Assembly (NCBI GenBank): GCA_030267565.1
Contig: BRXU01000004.1
Coordinates: forward strand, 1,107,501-1,171,500
Direction of reading: 5' to 3'
DNA length: 64,000 bases
From: Pleodorina starrii
Taxonomy: Eukaryota > Chlorophyta > Chlorophyceae > Chlamydomonadales > Volvocaceae
The translations under genes were made by a program, and so were the position numbers. Under the pieces are notes generated by a model. It did no database searches. It worked only from the letters and a program-made list of their open reading frames with translations, and had not been told where the DNA came from. Of this stretch, positions 47,691 to 60,600 are shown piece by piece. Each line of letters opens with the position of its first letter. Within the stretch, counting starts at the first letter, position 1.

Positions 47691-48409
47691 CTGACTGTGT
47701 CAGTATCCAGCAGTACACAGTCGCGTATCGCAGGAATTCTGTGGCTGCACGGGACGGCCTATGTGTGGGTTTTCAGTGTCTGTGTGTAACCCTGCCTACG
47801 GTATGTACGGTATGTCTTCCACGTGCGCCAGTCCTGCCTACCGACCCAAGGCCCTACGGACCGACGCACACGTGCTGATGCATTCCTCCCGCCAACCTCG
47901 CGTGTCGCTGTATCCACATCCTTTGCACCCTCGCCTGAGGAAAGCCTGAACAGCCCCCCCCAAGCGACCGCACGAATCGGGCACTTACTGCCTATAGGAC
48001 GGGATGGGTGGAGCCGCAACGGCGCGGTGCCGGACAGCACACGTCAGCGCCAAGCCAATATCACAGCTCCGCCTGCATCGCACAGCTCGCGCAAGTAGCC
48101 GTGTGCCTGACCTGAACACTGAGCAACGCTTCCCCTCAACCCAAACGTATGCTCCGGTGTTCGCGGGCTTGGTAAATGACAAAAGCGGCCGCCCACACAC
48201 CCAATTAAAGGGCATAACGACGCCTGGCAGTATGTAGCCACGTCCGCCGCGCGCCGCAGCTTGTGCGCACTCCGCTTGCCCTGGGCCGGGTGCATGCCAC
48301 GCTACGGTCGCATCGTCATCCAGAGCGACAGGCCCCCCCCGGCAGGGCAGGACCCAGGAGGCCAGCACCACCGCCGGCGGAGCGGCTCCCCGGCGCGCCT
48401 CCATATGCC

Positions 48410-51400
48410 TCAGCCCTCAATCGGGTCTTCATCTTCCAGGTCAAGCTGCTCCAGCATGCCCTCCACACCCCCGCCCTGCTGCTGCTGCTGCGGGAACGCC
48501 GCCCCACCACGCTGCTGCTGGAACTGCGGCTGCTGGAACTGCGGCGGCGGGGGCGCCGCCACGCGGCGCAGGAACGCGCCCTCCGTCACGGCGCCGTTCC
48601 AGTAGTAGCTCCAGCTGCCCGGCAGCAGCGGCGCCAGCCAGACCGCGTGGTGCGGCGACGTCTGCGTCAGGGAGCGCAGCCAGGGCATCACTGAAGACAC
48701 CAGCTGCGATGCGCTGCCGCCGCTGCAGGACAGCAGCGCGGGGGCGCCGCCGCCGCCGCCGCCGCCTACGGCGGCGCCGCGGCCTCCGCCTCCGCCGGCC
48801 TCCGCCAGACGACACGCCGCGGCCCGTAGCTGCAGGCGGTTGGCGGCCGCCGCCTGGTCGATTGCGGAGCTGGCGGGCGCGCGGATGGGGTTGAAGCGGT
48901 GCGGCGCGGGGTGCGTGTTGCCGTACATGAGGCCGCGCGCCGCGACGGAGGCGGCGATGGCGGAGGAGAGGTTGGCGGCGGCGGGCGAGTCCTCCAGCCA
49001 GAGGCTGGTGCCGCCGCTGGAGGTGGCGGCGGTGGCGGAGGCGGCGCGGGATTGGCCGCACAGGACGGCTGCGTGCGGCAGGGGCAGGGCCAGGGCACGG
49101 GAGGGGCAGGCGACGCGAGGTGAGGTGCCGAGGGGGGATGCGCGGGCGACAATGCGGCAAGAGGCAATGGCGCCAGGAGCCCGGGGCCCACGGTTTGTGT
49201 AGGCGGCGTGTGTATGCGGGCAACGCGGTCACGCAGCAGCATACCGGTGCACTGCAAGCGCTCTCCTTGGGAAGGACTGTGGGCATAGGCGGTAGGCGAC
49301 GTGCTTCCCGACCGCCCGACAAGCTCTGGCGGCGGCAGCCGGCAGGCGACCTTTCCATCTCGCGAAGCAGCTGGCGCCTGCTGTGCGCCGGACAACCCGC
49401 CTTTGCTCCCCGGACGACATCCATACCGCCAGCCGATGACGCACGTTTGTTCACTTTCGCCGATTTCTCTTTCGAAGTACAGCGACAAGCCTTGCCACAC
49501 CAAACCCAAAACATGCTGCTGCCAAAATACACACACACACGCAGCGTGGCAGCGTCCATCGAACTCTGCATTTTTTCTTAAAGAGAGCACAGACAACAGC
49601 CTTTCCGCAAAAACAAACAAACAAAAATTCCACACCACGCCGATGCTCACCGCCGTCGCTGAGGTACGCTGCCACGCTTGCCACGTCATCCACGGCGTCC
49701 TCCGCCTCGCCGTCCACGAAGCCCGGGTAGTTCTCGTGCAGGAAGGACAGCAGCACGGGCGCCTCCAGGCCGCAGCGCAGCAGGATGGCCTCGGGGTCGT
49801 AGCGCATGGGGGGCCGCAGCAGCCTGCGAGGAGGGGCAACCCACGTCAATTCCTGTTCCATTTTATTTAGGCGACGAGAATGTGAGTCGCGTCCACCCAA
49901 GCGAATTGCAGCGCGCGAACGAGTCGACGACGCAACCAGGCGCTGGTCAGAACACAACTTCGCAAACTACACAACGCCCGAGCCACTGAACCCTTTAGCG
50001 CTCCGTTGCGCCACCAGACCTCAACTGCCGCTACGAAGACCCTTCGCATCCTCGCCGGCAAGCCCACATCCATCCCGTGTCCCGTAGCGCGCTCGGGTCC
50101 GGCTCGACTCCACCAGGCTGGGACCCGCATGCCGAGAGCCGGGACCCCAGCTCGGCTAACAAACAAGCTGTGCGTTCGCTGCGCTCACCTGGGCGGCAGC
50201 TGCACCACCTGTTGCAGCTTCCATTGCCGCCCCGCCGTCAGCGAATGCGCGTTGAGCTGCCGCAGCGCCACGCTGTCCTTCTCCCGCTTGTCCTTGCTCC
50301 CGCCGCCGCCGCCGCCGCCGCCGCGACCGCGGGTCCCAGCCGCCGCCGCCGCCGACCCACCGCCGCCGCCAATCTCGCCGTCGCTGTCCCCGTCACCTTC
50401 GCCTCCCTGCGCCGCCGTGCCGCCGCGCTTGTTGTACAGGAACTTCCCCAGCGCATGGAACAGCGGCAGCCCCAGGTCCCGCTGCGCCGCCGCCATCCGG
50501 GCCACCTCCCCCGCCGTCAGCGCCTGCTGCCTTCCCGCCCGCAGCAGCGCCGTTGCGCTGGCGCCACCGCCGCCACCCGCCTTCCCCCTGGCCTTGCCGC
50601 CGCCCTTGCCCCCGGCGGCGGCCTTGCGCCGGCCGCCACCGCCGCCGCCGGCGGCCGCTGCCGCGCCCCTCAGCGCCGCCTTCTGCAGCATGGCGTTCAT
50701 CTGCAGTGCCTGCAGCGCGGAGCGCACGTCGCCGTCGGCCGCCTCCGCCAGGCCCACCGCCGCCGCCGGCGCCAGGTCCAGGCCCTCGGCTGCGGCCACC
50801 CTCATCAGCAGCTTGGCGATGTTGTTTGCGGTGACAGGGTTGAAGCCGATGGTGACGGCGCCGGCGGACTGCAGCGCGGCCAGGATGTCCTGAGCGGAAC
50901 ACGAGGCGGAGCGGATGGAAAAAATGGGGCGGTGGGGAGTTGCGGGAACAAGGGCGTGGTAGTGGTGGCGAAGGAAAGTCTCAAGGCTTGTGGGAGGAAA
51001 GGTGTGAAGGAGCGGGCCTTTGGGGCCCTCCCTCGCCCGCCCTGCGCTGCGGCCCCGAACCCGCGCCATCGCCCATCCCGCGGGCCCTTCCCAACGAGGA
51101 ACAACGCCGGCGGTTTTCTGGGTTCTGGAGCCCCTGTCCCGCACCGACAGACATCCTGATCCTCCCCGTAACGCCCTGCCCCCGGCGAGCAACCACACCC
51201 CCAGGTGCTCAATCAGTCCTCGATCTGCCTGCATCCGCGTCTGTGCCTGCGCCTGCACTTCGCAGCACCTGGAAATCCACCTCCTTTCCAAAAGCTGTGC
51301 AAAAATCCAGTACTTCAGCGCCCTGTCGGCAAGGCGCACGCCCACCTTGTGAAGCCCTTTGACGCCCCCCATGGAGCCCCCTCCGCCTCCGCCTCCGTCG

Positions 51401-54020
51401 CCTCCCCCGCGTCCCCCGCCGCCTCCGCCGCCTGCCGCCTGTCCCTCCGCCTCGATAGCCACCAGCACCACGGGCCCCCGCGCGCACGCCGCCAGGTCTC
51501 GGAGCGCCGCCGCCAGGCGCTGCCGCCGCTCCGCGTCGTGGGTGTGCGGCAGGTCCTCCACCAGCAGGAGCTTGGGGCGCGGCGCGCCGGCGGCCGCGGT
51601 TGGCGCCGACCCACGGGTCGCATGGCCAGCCGGTGGTTGGCTGCCGCCTGGGGCACGGCACGGCACGGCACGCCGCGTCGCGGTCGGTGAATGGGGCTCG
51701 TGCATTGGGTGACCACGTGGGCAAGGTACTGCGGTCTGAAAGGTACTGCGGCCTAATTGAGTGACAGGCCCTGTTAAAAAGTGCACTGCATTGGCGCTGA
51801 GATGCACGTGCACACACACGTGGGGAGTACGTGTGTCTCTCTCCGGCATGCGCGTTCGGCCACGTGAAGACGCTACTTGCTTGTTACGCAGCAGGGACGA
51901 GCCCCAGATCCGACCACTCGGGCTGGAGCTAAGGGCACGACGCACACTAGGCGTGGCGAGGGATCGGTCATTGCTGCGCCACCGGTCAATGCGCCACCGA
52001 TCAGGTAGAGAATGAGAGGCGCGGGCTTCTGGACGGGCCACTTTGCTCCAGGCCGCACCTCCATGTCCCGCGCCAGCCACCGTCGCCGCGGCGGTCAGCG
52101 CCAGGGAGGGGTACTTGGAGCGACTGACGAACGACTCGAAGTCGTCCAGCTTGGACTGGTACGACGCGGGCGGCCCACTGCCGTACTCGCCGCCGCCCCC
52201 GGAGCGCTGATGGGGGGGAGGGAGGTAATAGCAGTGGTGGCAGGGCATCAGGGTTAACAGTGGGGGCCGTCAGGCAGCTGCAGGCCGGCGGGCGGCCCCC
52301 ACCCACTTGACAGCCCCAGTTGACGCCGAAACCGACTCCCCCAAACAACGTCAGCACCAGAGAACCCCCAGATCAGTCCCACTTTACTTTGAATCATCGA
52401 ATCAGGAACAGACACGCATTGAGGATGATGTCAAGCCGGCATGCAGCTGGGGGCAAGCGCCTGCCGGCGTGCGTCGCTGCCCGGGCCGCCACTGCTCCCA
52501 CCACCCTGCCTCCCCTGGCCCGACGTCCTTCACCCCCTCCTCTTCTTTACTCCTCCAATCGCGCCGTGCCGTGCCGTGCCGTGCCGTGCCGTGCCGCACC
52601 GCACCTGGTACTGGTACTCGTTCCACATCACCGGTGGCGGCGGCGTCCACTCCACCACCTCGAATCCAGTAGCCTCCGCCAGCACCCGCAGGCAGGCGCT
52701 CTTGCCGCACCCCGCCGGCCCGCTCAGCACCGCCAACCCGCACTGCCGCCACGGCGACCGGAACCCAGGCCCGACAGGGCCGCCGCCGCCGCCGCCAGCG
52801 CCGCTGCCGCCGCGATGCCACGCTTGCGACGACTGCCGCTGCTGCTGCTGCTGCCAACCTCCGTGCTGCGAGAAGTGCTGCTGGTGCTGCTGGGATTGGG
52901 TGGCGTAGGCGAGGGGCTTCTGGGTTTGCGGCGGAGCCGCCGCTGCTGCTGCCGCCGCCTGAGCGATGAGTTGGCGCTGGTGCTCCAGCCAGTCTTTGAG
53001 CTCCGAAACCTTCTTGCGGTGCAGCACCTGCACCAGGTCGTCCTCGCTGGTGGGCGCGTGGCGCTCGTACCACATCTCCGCTGTCGGGCACGCGAGCCGG
53101 GAGGACGACGCGGCGGCGGCGGTGGTGGTGGTGGTGGTTGGCAGAGAGCCGCCGCTGCCGGGCGCCCCCGACCCAGATGGCCCCGCGGCAGGCGCGAAGC
53201 TCCGTGCCGCAGGGCGATCAGCCACGGCAGCCGCCCTGCCACCGCTGCTTCCACCGCCAGCGCCGCCGAAAGGCAAGGCCTTGTTTCCGGCGGCGGCGGC
53301 GGTGGCGGTCCCGCCTGGGGCGCCGCCGGTTCGCGCCGGCGCGAATGTCAGCTGCCTCAGCTGCGGCCGTGCAGGTTGCTGGCGCCCCTGGTGCTGCTGC
53401 TGTGAGGCCGGGGGCTGGGAGGCGCCCCCATGCGACAGAGACTGAGACGCGGGCATGAAGTCAGGGTCCTGAGACAGTCGGGAGGAGCGCTGGGAGAGGG
53501 GGGAGGGCGAGGCGGACGGCGCCGGACTGGCCCCGCCAACCAGCGCGCTGTCGCCGGAAGTGGCCGGGAACGCTGTGCCGCCGGCTCGAGGTCGACTGAC
53601 GTTGAGGCTCTGGAGCGGCAGCGCGGTTGTCCGGGGCCGGAGCTTGGCCACGGGCAGCGTAGCTTGGCGCAGTTTGGGTCCAGCCCTCTGGGATGCGGGG
53701 GCCTCGTCGGCAGGTTGCGGCAGCTGCTGCTGCTGCCGCGCTGAACTTTGGACGCCGCTGACCTTGGCGGCGGCTGCAGCTGGGGCTGCGGTGTGCTGTT
53801 GCGCGGGCGGCTCCGCGGCGTCCATGCGCCGCAGGCGCTTGCTTGGACGCGCTGCCACGGCCGCTGGCTGGAGCTCCGCCGGCCGCGCCTGCACGGCTGC
53901 GTCGTCGGGATCATCCTCTGACTGCGAGGAGTCGTCCAGCAGGCTGATCACCTCTACGGCAGGGGTAGCTGCCTTCTTCCCGCGGCCGGTCCCGGCTGCA
54001 GCTCGGGGTCGCTTCGACAT
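48410..54020 (-). CDS. RAD17: RAD17 checkpoint clamp loader
   Basis: AAA+ subunit that loads the 9-1-1 clamp on damaged DNA with RFC2-5; nuclear. Six exons: 54020-52605, 52206-52059, 51647-51346, 50889-50189, 49823-49651, 49068-48410; about 1132 residues. Residues 1-335 are a Gln/Ser/Ala-rich extension with an acidic SQSEDDPDD patch. Then come MWYERHAPTSEDDLVQVLHR (family start), Walker A GPAGCGKS (~433), EWTPPP, YQSKLDDFESFV, Walker B KLLLVEDLP, GFNPVTANNIAKLL, LPLFHALGKFLYNKR, LLSFLHENYPGFVD and a C-terminal acidic LDLEDEDPIEG. The order matches RAD17 rather than RFC1. Length is well above the usual 600-700 residues because of Gly/Ala/Gln low-complexity insertions. The last exon was placed by phase; an in-frame ATG 39 nt upstream of the chosen start (54059) is possible. 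Confidence 0.9.
51652..51672 (-). repeat. GTGCC repeat at acceptor of RAD17 intron 2
   Basis: On the transcript strand this is about four GTGCC units ending a few bases before the acceptor at 51648. It is complementary to the GGCAC array next to the donor of intron 1. Confidence 0.7.
52563..52596 (-). repeat. GGCAC repeat at donor of RAD17 intron 1
   Basis: About seven GGCAC units on the transcript strand, starting within 10 nt of the donor at 52604. Complementary to the array at 51652-51672. Confidence 0.75.
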
Positions 54021-54609
54021 TGGCCGAACTGCCGATAACGGAACGGGCCTGTGCCGCACAGAGTTGCTGAGAGCTTACATGGAAGTTTGAATGCAAGTAT
54101 GAATATGCCATGCTTGACAAATGAACAAAGCAACGGGGGCAGAGAGCGCTGAAAACCTTACCGGGGTTCAGGCTTTCAGCCCACCCGCATTGTGGTGAAC
54201 GCGTAACACCTCGACAGTGACGATCAAAGAAATTCATCAAAAGCACGTATCATCTATGATACTTCTGCCATACGGTATCAGAACGCCAATTTGTCTCCTA
54301 TTCTCGCTGTCATTTTCCTCCTGCTAGGATTGATGATTTGAGAATGTACTTGAAGAATATCCTTGCGTTGCGGTGTCTTATTAAAATTCCTGAAAGCGAT
54401 CTGCTGCTTTTGGCGGGGGGAACGGCAGTCACAGCATGCACGGCATGACCCTCAACGCTCTACCACTGCTTCAGTCGTGCCCGTGCACGCCGTCTTGAGC
54501 AAACATGCTGCAAGTAAGACGCACACATTGTAACCCTACCCGCACCTCTCCAGGTACTCGTGCACCAGTGAAATTTAGGCAGTGTGCTCTTCCAAAGGCC
54601 CAAAGCGCA
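54021..54609. promoter_or_regulatory. Divergent promoter region RAD17 / ABM gene
   Basis: AT-richer than its surroundings between about 54200 and 54420. It separates two divergent genes. No specific promoter element is recognised. Confidence 0.4.
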
Positions 54610-55592
54610 ATGGCAGCAGATGGCAAGGTAGGCAACGGCTTGTGTTCTTGGCCACATGTATGCTATTTTACGCAATCTTGTGGTGAGGGACTGACGCCTG
54701 GGCACACCATGACGACTTAACTGGCGACGCAATCATTTCAACCTGAGCCTGCAGGTGTACGTTATCCTTGTTAAAGGCCAGGTGAAGCCAGGGCAAGCGG
54801 CGCTGTTCGAGAAGTGCTTTGCTCCGCTGGCGCAGCATGTAACAGCGAACGAGGCTCAGGCATACAGCTATAAGCTCTGCTGGAGCGATTCCGATCCTGA
54901 CAGCTTCATCATATATGAGCGCTATGCCAGCAAGGAGTACCTCGAGGAAGTCCACTGTAAGCTGTACATAGCGCACTTGCACGACGCGGGGGCGGAGGCG
55001 TGCGAACCAAACATGGGTCGTATGCATAAGTAAAGGGAGACACCGAAACAGGGCGCTGCAGCATCTATAAGAGCCCATGGCGATCTGACCCAGGGGTCAT
55101 GCGCTTGCACGGGCCTGGCGTCAGGAGCTGTTTGCGAGGGATTTAGGGGCCACGCGCTAATGTCCGTACAGCCGAACTTCCTTGCTGCTGGCCGTGTAAG
55201 CTTCGGACGCTTGCCAGTTGAATCCCAGCCCCAGTTCCAAACTCCGATGTATTTGGGGGCACCAGTGGCAGGTGCAGCCTGCTTGGCATTCGTTAAGAGC
55301 TTCAACAGGTTCGACCAGGGCCCATAGCTGACTGGGCACGGCAAGAGTAGCCTTACTGGGCACGGCCCGCGTCGTCTGACGCCTGATCGGGCCTCGACAC
55401 CGATCTGCGGGCCACACCTCAGTGTGACTGCCTCTCATCCCAATGCTGTCTCTTGTAACCGCGCGCCTCAATGCAGGGAAGTCGGAGCCCTTCTTGCAGT
55501 TCCGGAAGGATCTTGAGGCGAATGGCGTCGAGTGGATCACGAAGGATGTCACCAAGTACTACGAGACCGGGCCGGGCTTCATGGCGCGTTAG
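54610..55592 (+). CDS. ABM-domain (YgiN-like) small protein
   Basis: Antibiotic-biosynthesis-monooxygenase-type dimeric alpha/beta barrel, a fold used by small oxidoreductases and quinol- or heme-modifying enzymes; the substrate is unknown. Three exons: 54610-54627 (an 18-nt exon, MAADGK), 54755-54956, 55477-55592; 336 nt, 111 residues. Visible pattern: YVILVKGQVKPGQAALFEKC, then the core DSFIIYERYASKEYLEEVHW, then KSEPFLQFRKDLEANG and a final beta-strand (VTKYYETGPGF). The third exon is chosen because it completes the fold in phase. An alternative acceptor at 55218 also stays open (stop at 55327) but gives an unlike C-terminus. No transit peptide is obvious, so it is probably cytosolic. Confidence 0.78.
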
Positions 55593-57161
55593 ATAGGCTG
55601 TGGCGGTTGTGGGCTGGCAGCACAGCAGCTGCTGGCAGCGTTGATCAGCGGCTTCGACCATAGCTTTGGGTTGCAAACCGAGGCGCTGGTTACCGCTGTC
55701 GATTCGCACATAACACTTGTTCGTGACGGAAGGCATTTTAGTTATCGGATGGCTGGCGCTGAAAAGGGTATGCAGCACAGAGTGCTTGCATTATTCGGCA
55801 GGCGTTTTGGCGGGCAGTGCAAAGCTGCAGTGCGAGATGCAATTTGTGTGCCGACCAGCTTGCGTACGCGCACAGCTTTACTACTCACATGCATCTGAAT
55901 AGGTGTCCAACGCCGCCCAAACTTGTACGGTAGTCTTCGGGGCGACCCATAGGGACCCTTCACCACCCGGAGCGTGCGTGGCCGAATGTGTCATTAACCC
56001 TGGAAGAGACGCATTCAACAAGAAAAGGGATGTGTGCTCCTGGTGTGCTTGCGTATTTGCAATGGCACCTCCGGAGTGTGCCGTGTTGATCCCGGCCTGC
56101 TCCGGGGCGTTCGGCAACTGGTTCGCCTGCACTATCAACTGGTCCACACCGGTCCATGGCTGCTTCGGATGCGCTGTCTCCTTCAGCATTGCCCACGCGA
56201 AGATCGAGGGCTGCTTACCCAGGCACTTCCAAAACCGTACGACGGCAACTCTGACGCTGGTTTACGCCAACCCTGACGCCGGATTATCCCGACACTGTTG
56301 AAGGTCGCATGAAACGGTCCAGATAGGTCACGCCACAACGCGCCGCATAACCCGGCGGAAAAGGACAATCATAAGCAACATGGCACACGATGACACGAAG
56401 CTTCAGGCGATATGTATCGACATTCACGTCTTTCAGAGAAACCAAAAACTACCTACCCGAGACCACCCAAGAGGAGCCAAGCGTGGTTGCCGCCCAGCCG
56501 TCGCAATAGCACATGCACGGGCCACTATGCGACAGGCTGCGTGGGCAAGCCTAAACGCCATTTTTGACTCTACATGTTAGCAATGGCATATACACGCATC
56601 GGGACGTGGGGTCCCGGACAGTGCGACTACCTTATGAGTAATGCCAGCGGTTGGAGTGTCGGAGCGACTACGCCTCTTGAAGCAGAGGTGGGTCGGGTAA
56701 TGCAAACGTTGAAGTTAATTGCATAATGAAATTTTACAACTTAATGTCAGCAGCGTTCATAGTGCTCGATCCACCCGACGCCGGTTGGTTTCGTAAAGCA
56801 AGGTGCCGATCATGGACGACCTGCCAGAGCGCTACACCTTTTCAATGCACTCCGTAGCGGCTATGGTGCTGGACAGAGCACAACGTTCTAAACAGCATCA
56901 TCTGTTCACTGACAACCAACCGACATCCTACAAAAGATGCACATTTCGTTTTTTGTGTCTTATAGTACTGAACGTTGTGGCGAGCACATATAGCTTAACT
57001 CCCTATACCTGCACAAGCTTTTAACCTAATGTGCCGATCGACCAAGCACCTGCTTCATCGCTTCAGGCCAACTTAGATTAAGAAGTAAACTATGAGCTTC
57101 ATGTAATGTTCCTAGTTTATGTCAACTGAGCTGGCAGTAGCGTGCATGCTCCGCGCTCAGA
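55593..57161. other. Intergenic region, no recognised gene
   Basis: Open frames occur on both strands, for example + 55903-56301 and the minus frame overlapping it. None shows family similarity or splice-supported extension. It holds the 3' UTR of the ABM gene and the promoter of the VHL-like gene. Confidence 0.5.
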
Positions 57162-57580
57162 ATGGCATTTCGGAGCTTCCACGAGGATGGGAAAACTGAG
57201 GCGTGCGTATTGCGCATAGTGAACAAGTCAAGCCGTCGTGTAAAAGCTCTATGGGTTGGCTTCGATGGGAAGGAGCAGAACTATTTGGACATTGACCCCG
57301 GTCATGGACGGCCCCAACGTAAGGCTCCGGGAACGGTGGAACCCCGGGACACCTCAATCTGCTGTTACTGCGACCTCGGCAACACACGAGGGTCGGTTGC
57401 CACGCAGAGACGTACAATACACACGTTTGGCGGATACGCTTCGCGGACACGGACGTCTTGGTCGGCGAATATGTAGGTCAGTTCCTACGTTGGTGCGAAG
57501 TGAAGTCATCCCAAACCCGTAAGAAAATCAGAAGGGGATGCTTGGGGAAATTCCTCTGCTGTAAGGGACTTCCCGAATGA
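57162..57580 (+). CDS. VHL beta-domain protein
   Basis: Similar to the beta domain of the von Hippel-Lindau protein, which recognises hydroxyproline in substrates of CUL2 ubiquitin ligases. Two exons, 57162-57318 and 57408-57580; 330 nt, 109 residues. Matching features: CVLRIVNKSSRRVKALWVGF then DGKEQNYLDIDPGHG, and across the intron YNTHVWRIRFADTDVLVGEY. These match the order of the human segment (WLNFDG.., PPGTG, H.W.FRD). If the intron is left unspliced the frame stays open to a stop near 57476 but loses the conserved HVW..FADTD strand, which supports splicing. No VHL alpha domain (elongin-C box) is evident. The C-terminus is Lys/Arg/Cys-rich. A CCC|GTAAGA donor near 57520 leaves room for further exons. 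Confidence 0.72.
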
Positions 57581-57637
57581 GATTTTGGACGTCGTTAGAC
57601 ACACAGGGACGATGAGAGGTGGACTGGGACACGGGGT

Positions 57638-60600
57638 GTGTGGTACCAGGCTGCCAGCTCCCAACAATACACACCCGTCTACCTCTCCCCTCAACCCCCC
57701 CTTCCAACCGGGCCCCCCCTTCGCCCCGCCTCACACACCCGCTTGACAGCCCACGCGCGGCAAACGCTGCACAAACAGTGCAGGGCCCGGACTCGCTTGT
57801 GTCGCCTCCCCCACCCGGTCCGCCTGGTCCTGCGTGCCGCCCGCCCAGGCCCTTCCGCGGCCCTGGAGGTGCTGCCGGACGGGAGCCTCCGAGTGAGTGG
57901 CTGGACGGCTGCAGCGCCGCAGCCCAAGCCCGAGTGGGGACAGTACTGCAGGCGGGGAGAGGCGCTGGGCATTGAGATATGGGTGCGTGGCTGCCAGGCC
58001 TGTGTGGTCAAGGGAGGGCGTGGCGGGGTGAAGGCCGGGGTTCCTTGTTCGTCCAAGTCACGGGAAAAGGGGGGGAGGTGAGGACCGGCCAACATGCAAA
58101 TGGCCGTCGGAGGACAGATGAGCTTCCGCCGGCTGGCTGGCTGGCTCGGTGGGTAGCTGCCCGGGTGGTCTGCACCGTCTGTGTGTGTATGTGTGCGCGT
58201 GCGTGTGTGTGTATGGGGGGGGGATAATGCCGCGATGGGTTGCGCTGTCCCCCCTCCACTCCCCCCCTCACCCACGCGCCCACACCCGTGCGAGCTCCCT
58301 CGCCGGCCTCGCTCCTCACCCCCCCCTCCCCCCCCGACAATTCCACGATCCCCCTCCGTATACGTATACCCCACCCACCCACCCGCCCCACTTCCCGTCT
58401 GTCGCTCCTAAACCAACCACCCGCCCCCGCCCGCCCTGCCCCTCGCTCCCCTCCCTGGCCCCAGTCGTACGAGTGCGTGGACCGTCGCGCCGTACGTATC
58501 GCGGAGCACCTCCTGCGCCGCATGCTGTCTGGCTCCCCGCCTGAGCTGCTGCGGCGGTTGGCGGCGGGGGGTGCCCGGTTGGCCATCATCGGCCGCTCCC
58601 AGCTCACCACCGACATGCCGCCACACGCTTTCCTCAAGTGGTCTGAAGGCGCGTGGCTGGGCGCGGGGTAAATAATGATACCGCAGCGGAGACGGAGACG
58701 GCGTGGCTGGGCGCGGGGCGGGGCGGGGCGGGGCGGGGTCGAGAAGATTGTGGAGGGAGGGAGGAAGGGAGCCGCCCAATGGCTGGTTGCCGCGACCGAT
58801 ACCCCTGCCGCATCTCCTCGCTTCCTTCGCCACCCCCGCCGAACTGTTATACTCTACCCTCCCCTCCCCCCCTCTTACGCCCGGCCTCCGGCTCCGGCCT
58901 ATACGTGGGTAACCTCCCTTACCTGCCAGCCCAGGTGGTCGCGACACGGACACCACCACCCGGGGTCTGGGGGGCACCCGGGAGGCCCCCACCACCAGCT
59001 GTGGGGAGGAGAACCTGACCATGGAGGAGGACAAGTGGGTGGCGGGGGGGAGGGGGGAAGGGGTAGCGGGGGGCGGGTAGCGAGTGGGGTATGTGTGTGG
59101 GGGGGAGGGAGGTCAAGGGAAGTGCGAACCGCAGCGAAGGCGCTGTGTGTGGGGGGGGGGGGAGGGAGGTGGTACTGTGGTCTTGTGAGTTGTGGGACTT
59201 GTGGCTGGGGTTTCGATAGGGCGGCGGGGCGTGGGGCGTTGGGTGTTTGGGTGTGCAGCATTTGGGGCACCCGTGGGAGCCGTTGAGAAGCCGTGGGAGC
59301 GATGGGACATGGGAGGCGGGAGGGAGGACCTGGCCTCATCGTGGAAGTGGGGGTGGAGGTGGGGCTCGACACCAATGTAGCACCCACACCACCGGACGTG
59401 AGAGCTCCTCTACGTTTCCCGACTCGCGGAGCTGCGCGTTGCGGAGACCCAGCCCGCCGTCCTCCCGTCGCCCCAAATGCCGGTGACCCTGTGTATTTGG
59501 TCTGCACGTCCTCTTTGACACGCCCCTGGGCCTGGTTCTTCTGTTTTTTTTCCGGTTCCCCCACTGACCATGCTAAAAAGCCTCCCACCGGGCCCAACTT
59601 ATCGCACCTCACCCCACCTCACCGGGCGCAGGTTCTACCCGTCAGAGAACATCCTGATTCACGAGTTCGGGCACGCGGTCATGAACATCGGCCTCACGAC
59701 CGAGGAGCGCGCCGCCATCAAACAGCTGTACGACAAGGCGTACTGCAGCGGCCTATACGACAAGGGTACGGCTGGGCGCAGCTGGCGGGGGAGGAGTGGG
59801 CCGGACCGGCGTATGTGTGTGTATGTGTGAGAGGACGAGCACCAGCTGGAGGCGTCCCGGCCGCTGCCAACAGCGCTGGCGCCGCGTTGGTCAGTTTGGC
59901 GCAACCGCTGCCCCCTCCCTTTCCACGAGGAAGAGCGCGCCTTGCCCCGCCTTGCCTTGCCTTGCCTTGCCTTGCCTGCCCGTCCTACCCAGTCCGCCCG
60001 TTCCCCTGCCCCTCTGCACTGATCGCGCCGACGGCCGCGTGCCGCGCCCGGGCCTCGGCCCCGACCCGGGCCTGCCTGAAATACAAATCCCCGTCTCTCG
60101 TCCCTATGTCGTACATCCTCCCGCCCTCGCTCGTACAGCCTCGTACATCATGGAGAACGAGGAGGAGTACTGGGCTGAGGGCACGCAGGTGGGAGCGGGG
60201 CGGGGCGGGGCAGGGGGGGGCAGGGGGGGAAGGGGCAAAAAGAAAATACCGCAGCTGGCCGGGGCTGGCTCGGAGGGATTTGGCTCGGAAGCGCCCGAAG
60301 GGAGGAAGTGGCTGCTGCTGCGAGAAAAGGGCCATCTTCTTTCCGACACAGCAACTTGCAGCCCCCTCCCACCTCCTCTCAAGTGCTGCCTCCTGTAGAG
60401 CCCGACACGCACTCGGACCGAGTCCATATTTCCACTACACCCTCCCGACCCCACCCCCAGACCTCCCTCTGTCCCATCGCTGCGGTGCCTTCTTCTGTAT
60501 TAACCCCCTTCCCTCCGTTTCCCTCCCTCCGGGGTGTATCGTGTATGGCGGTGCGCGGTGGTGGTCAGGCCTGGTTCGACGCCACTCTCCGCGATGACGT

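Larger units (their letters stand above)
46616..48409. other. Convergent intergenic region (fibrillin / RAD17)
   Basis: Tail-to-tail region holding the fibrillin and RAD17 3' UTRs. A TGTAA candidate for fibrillin lies at 47535-47539, and telomere-like repeats at about 47653-47690. Open frames here have no family match. Confidence 0.5.

Noticed and set aside
55218..55327. Alternative third exon for the ABM gene
   Set aside because: Stays open but gives a C-terminus unlike the family; the exon at 55477 completes the fold.
55903..56301. 132-codon + strand frame and its minus-strand shadow
   Set aside because: Cys-rich but unmatched; no splice or context support on either strand.
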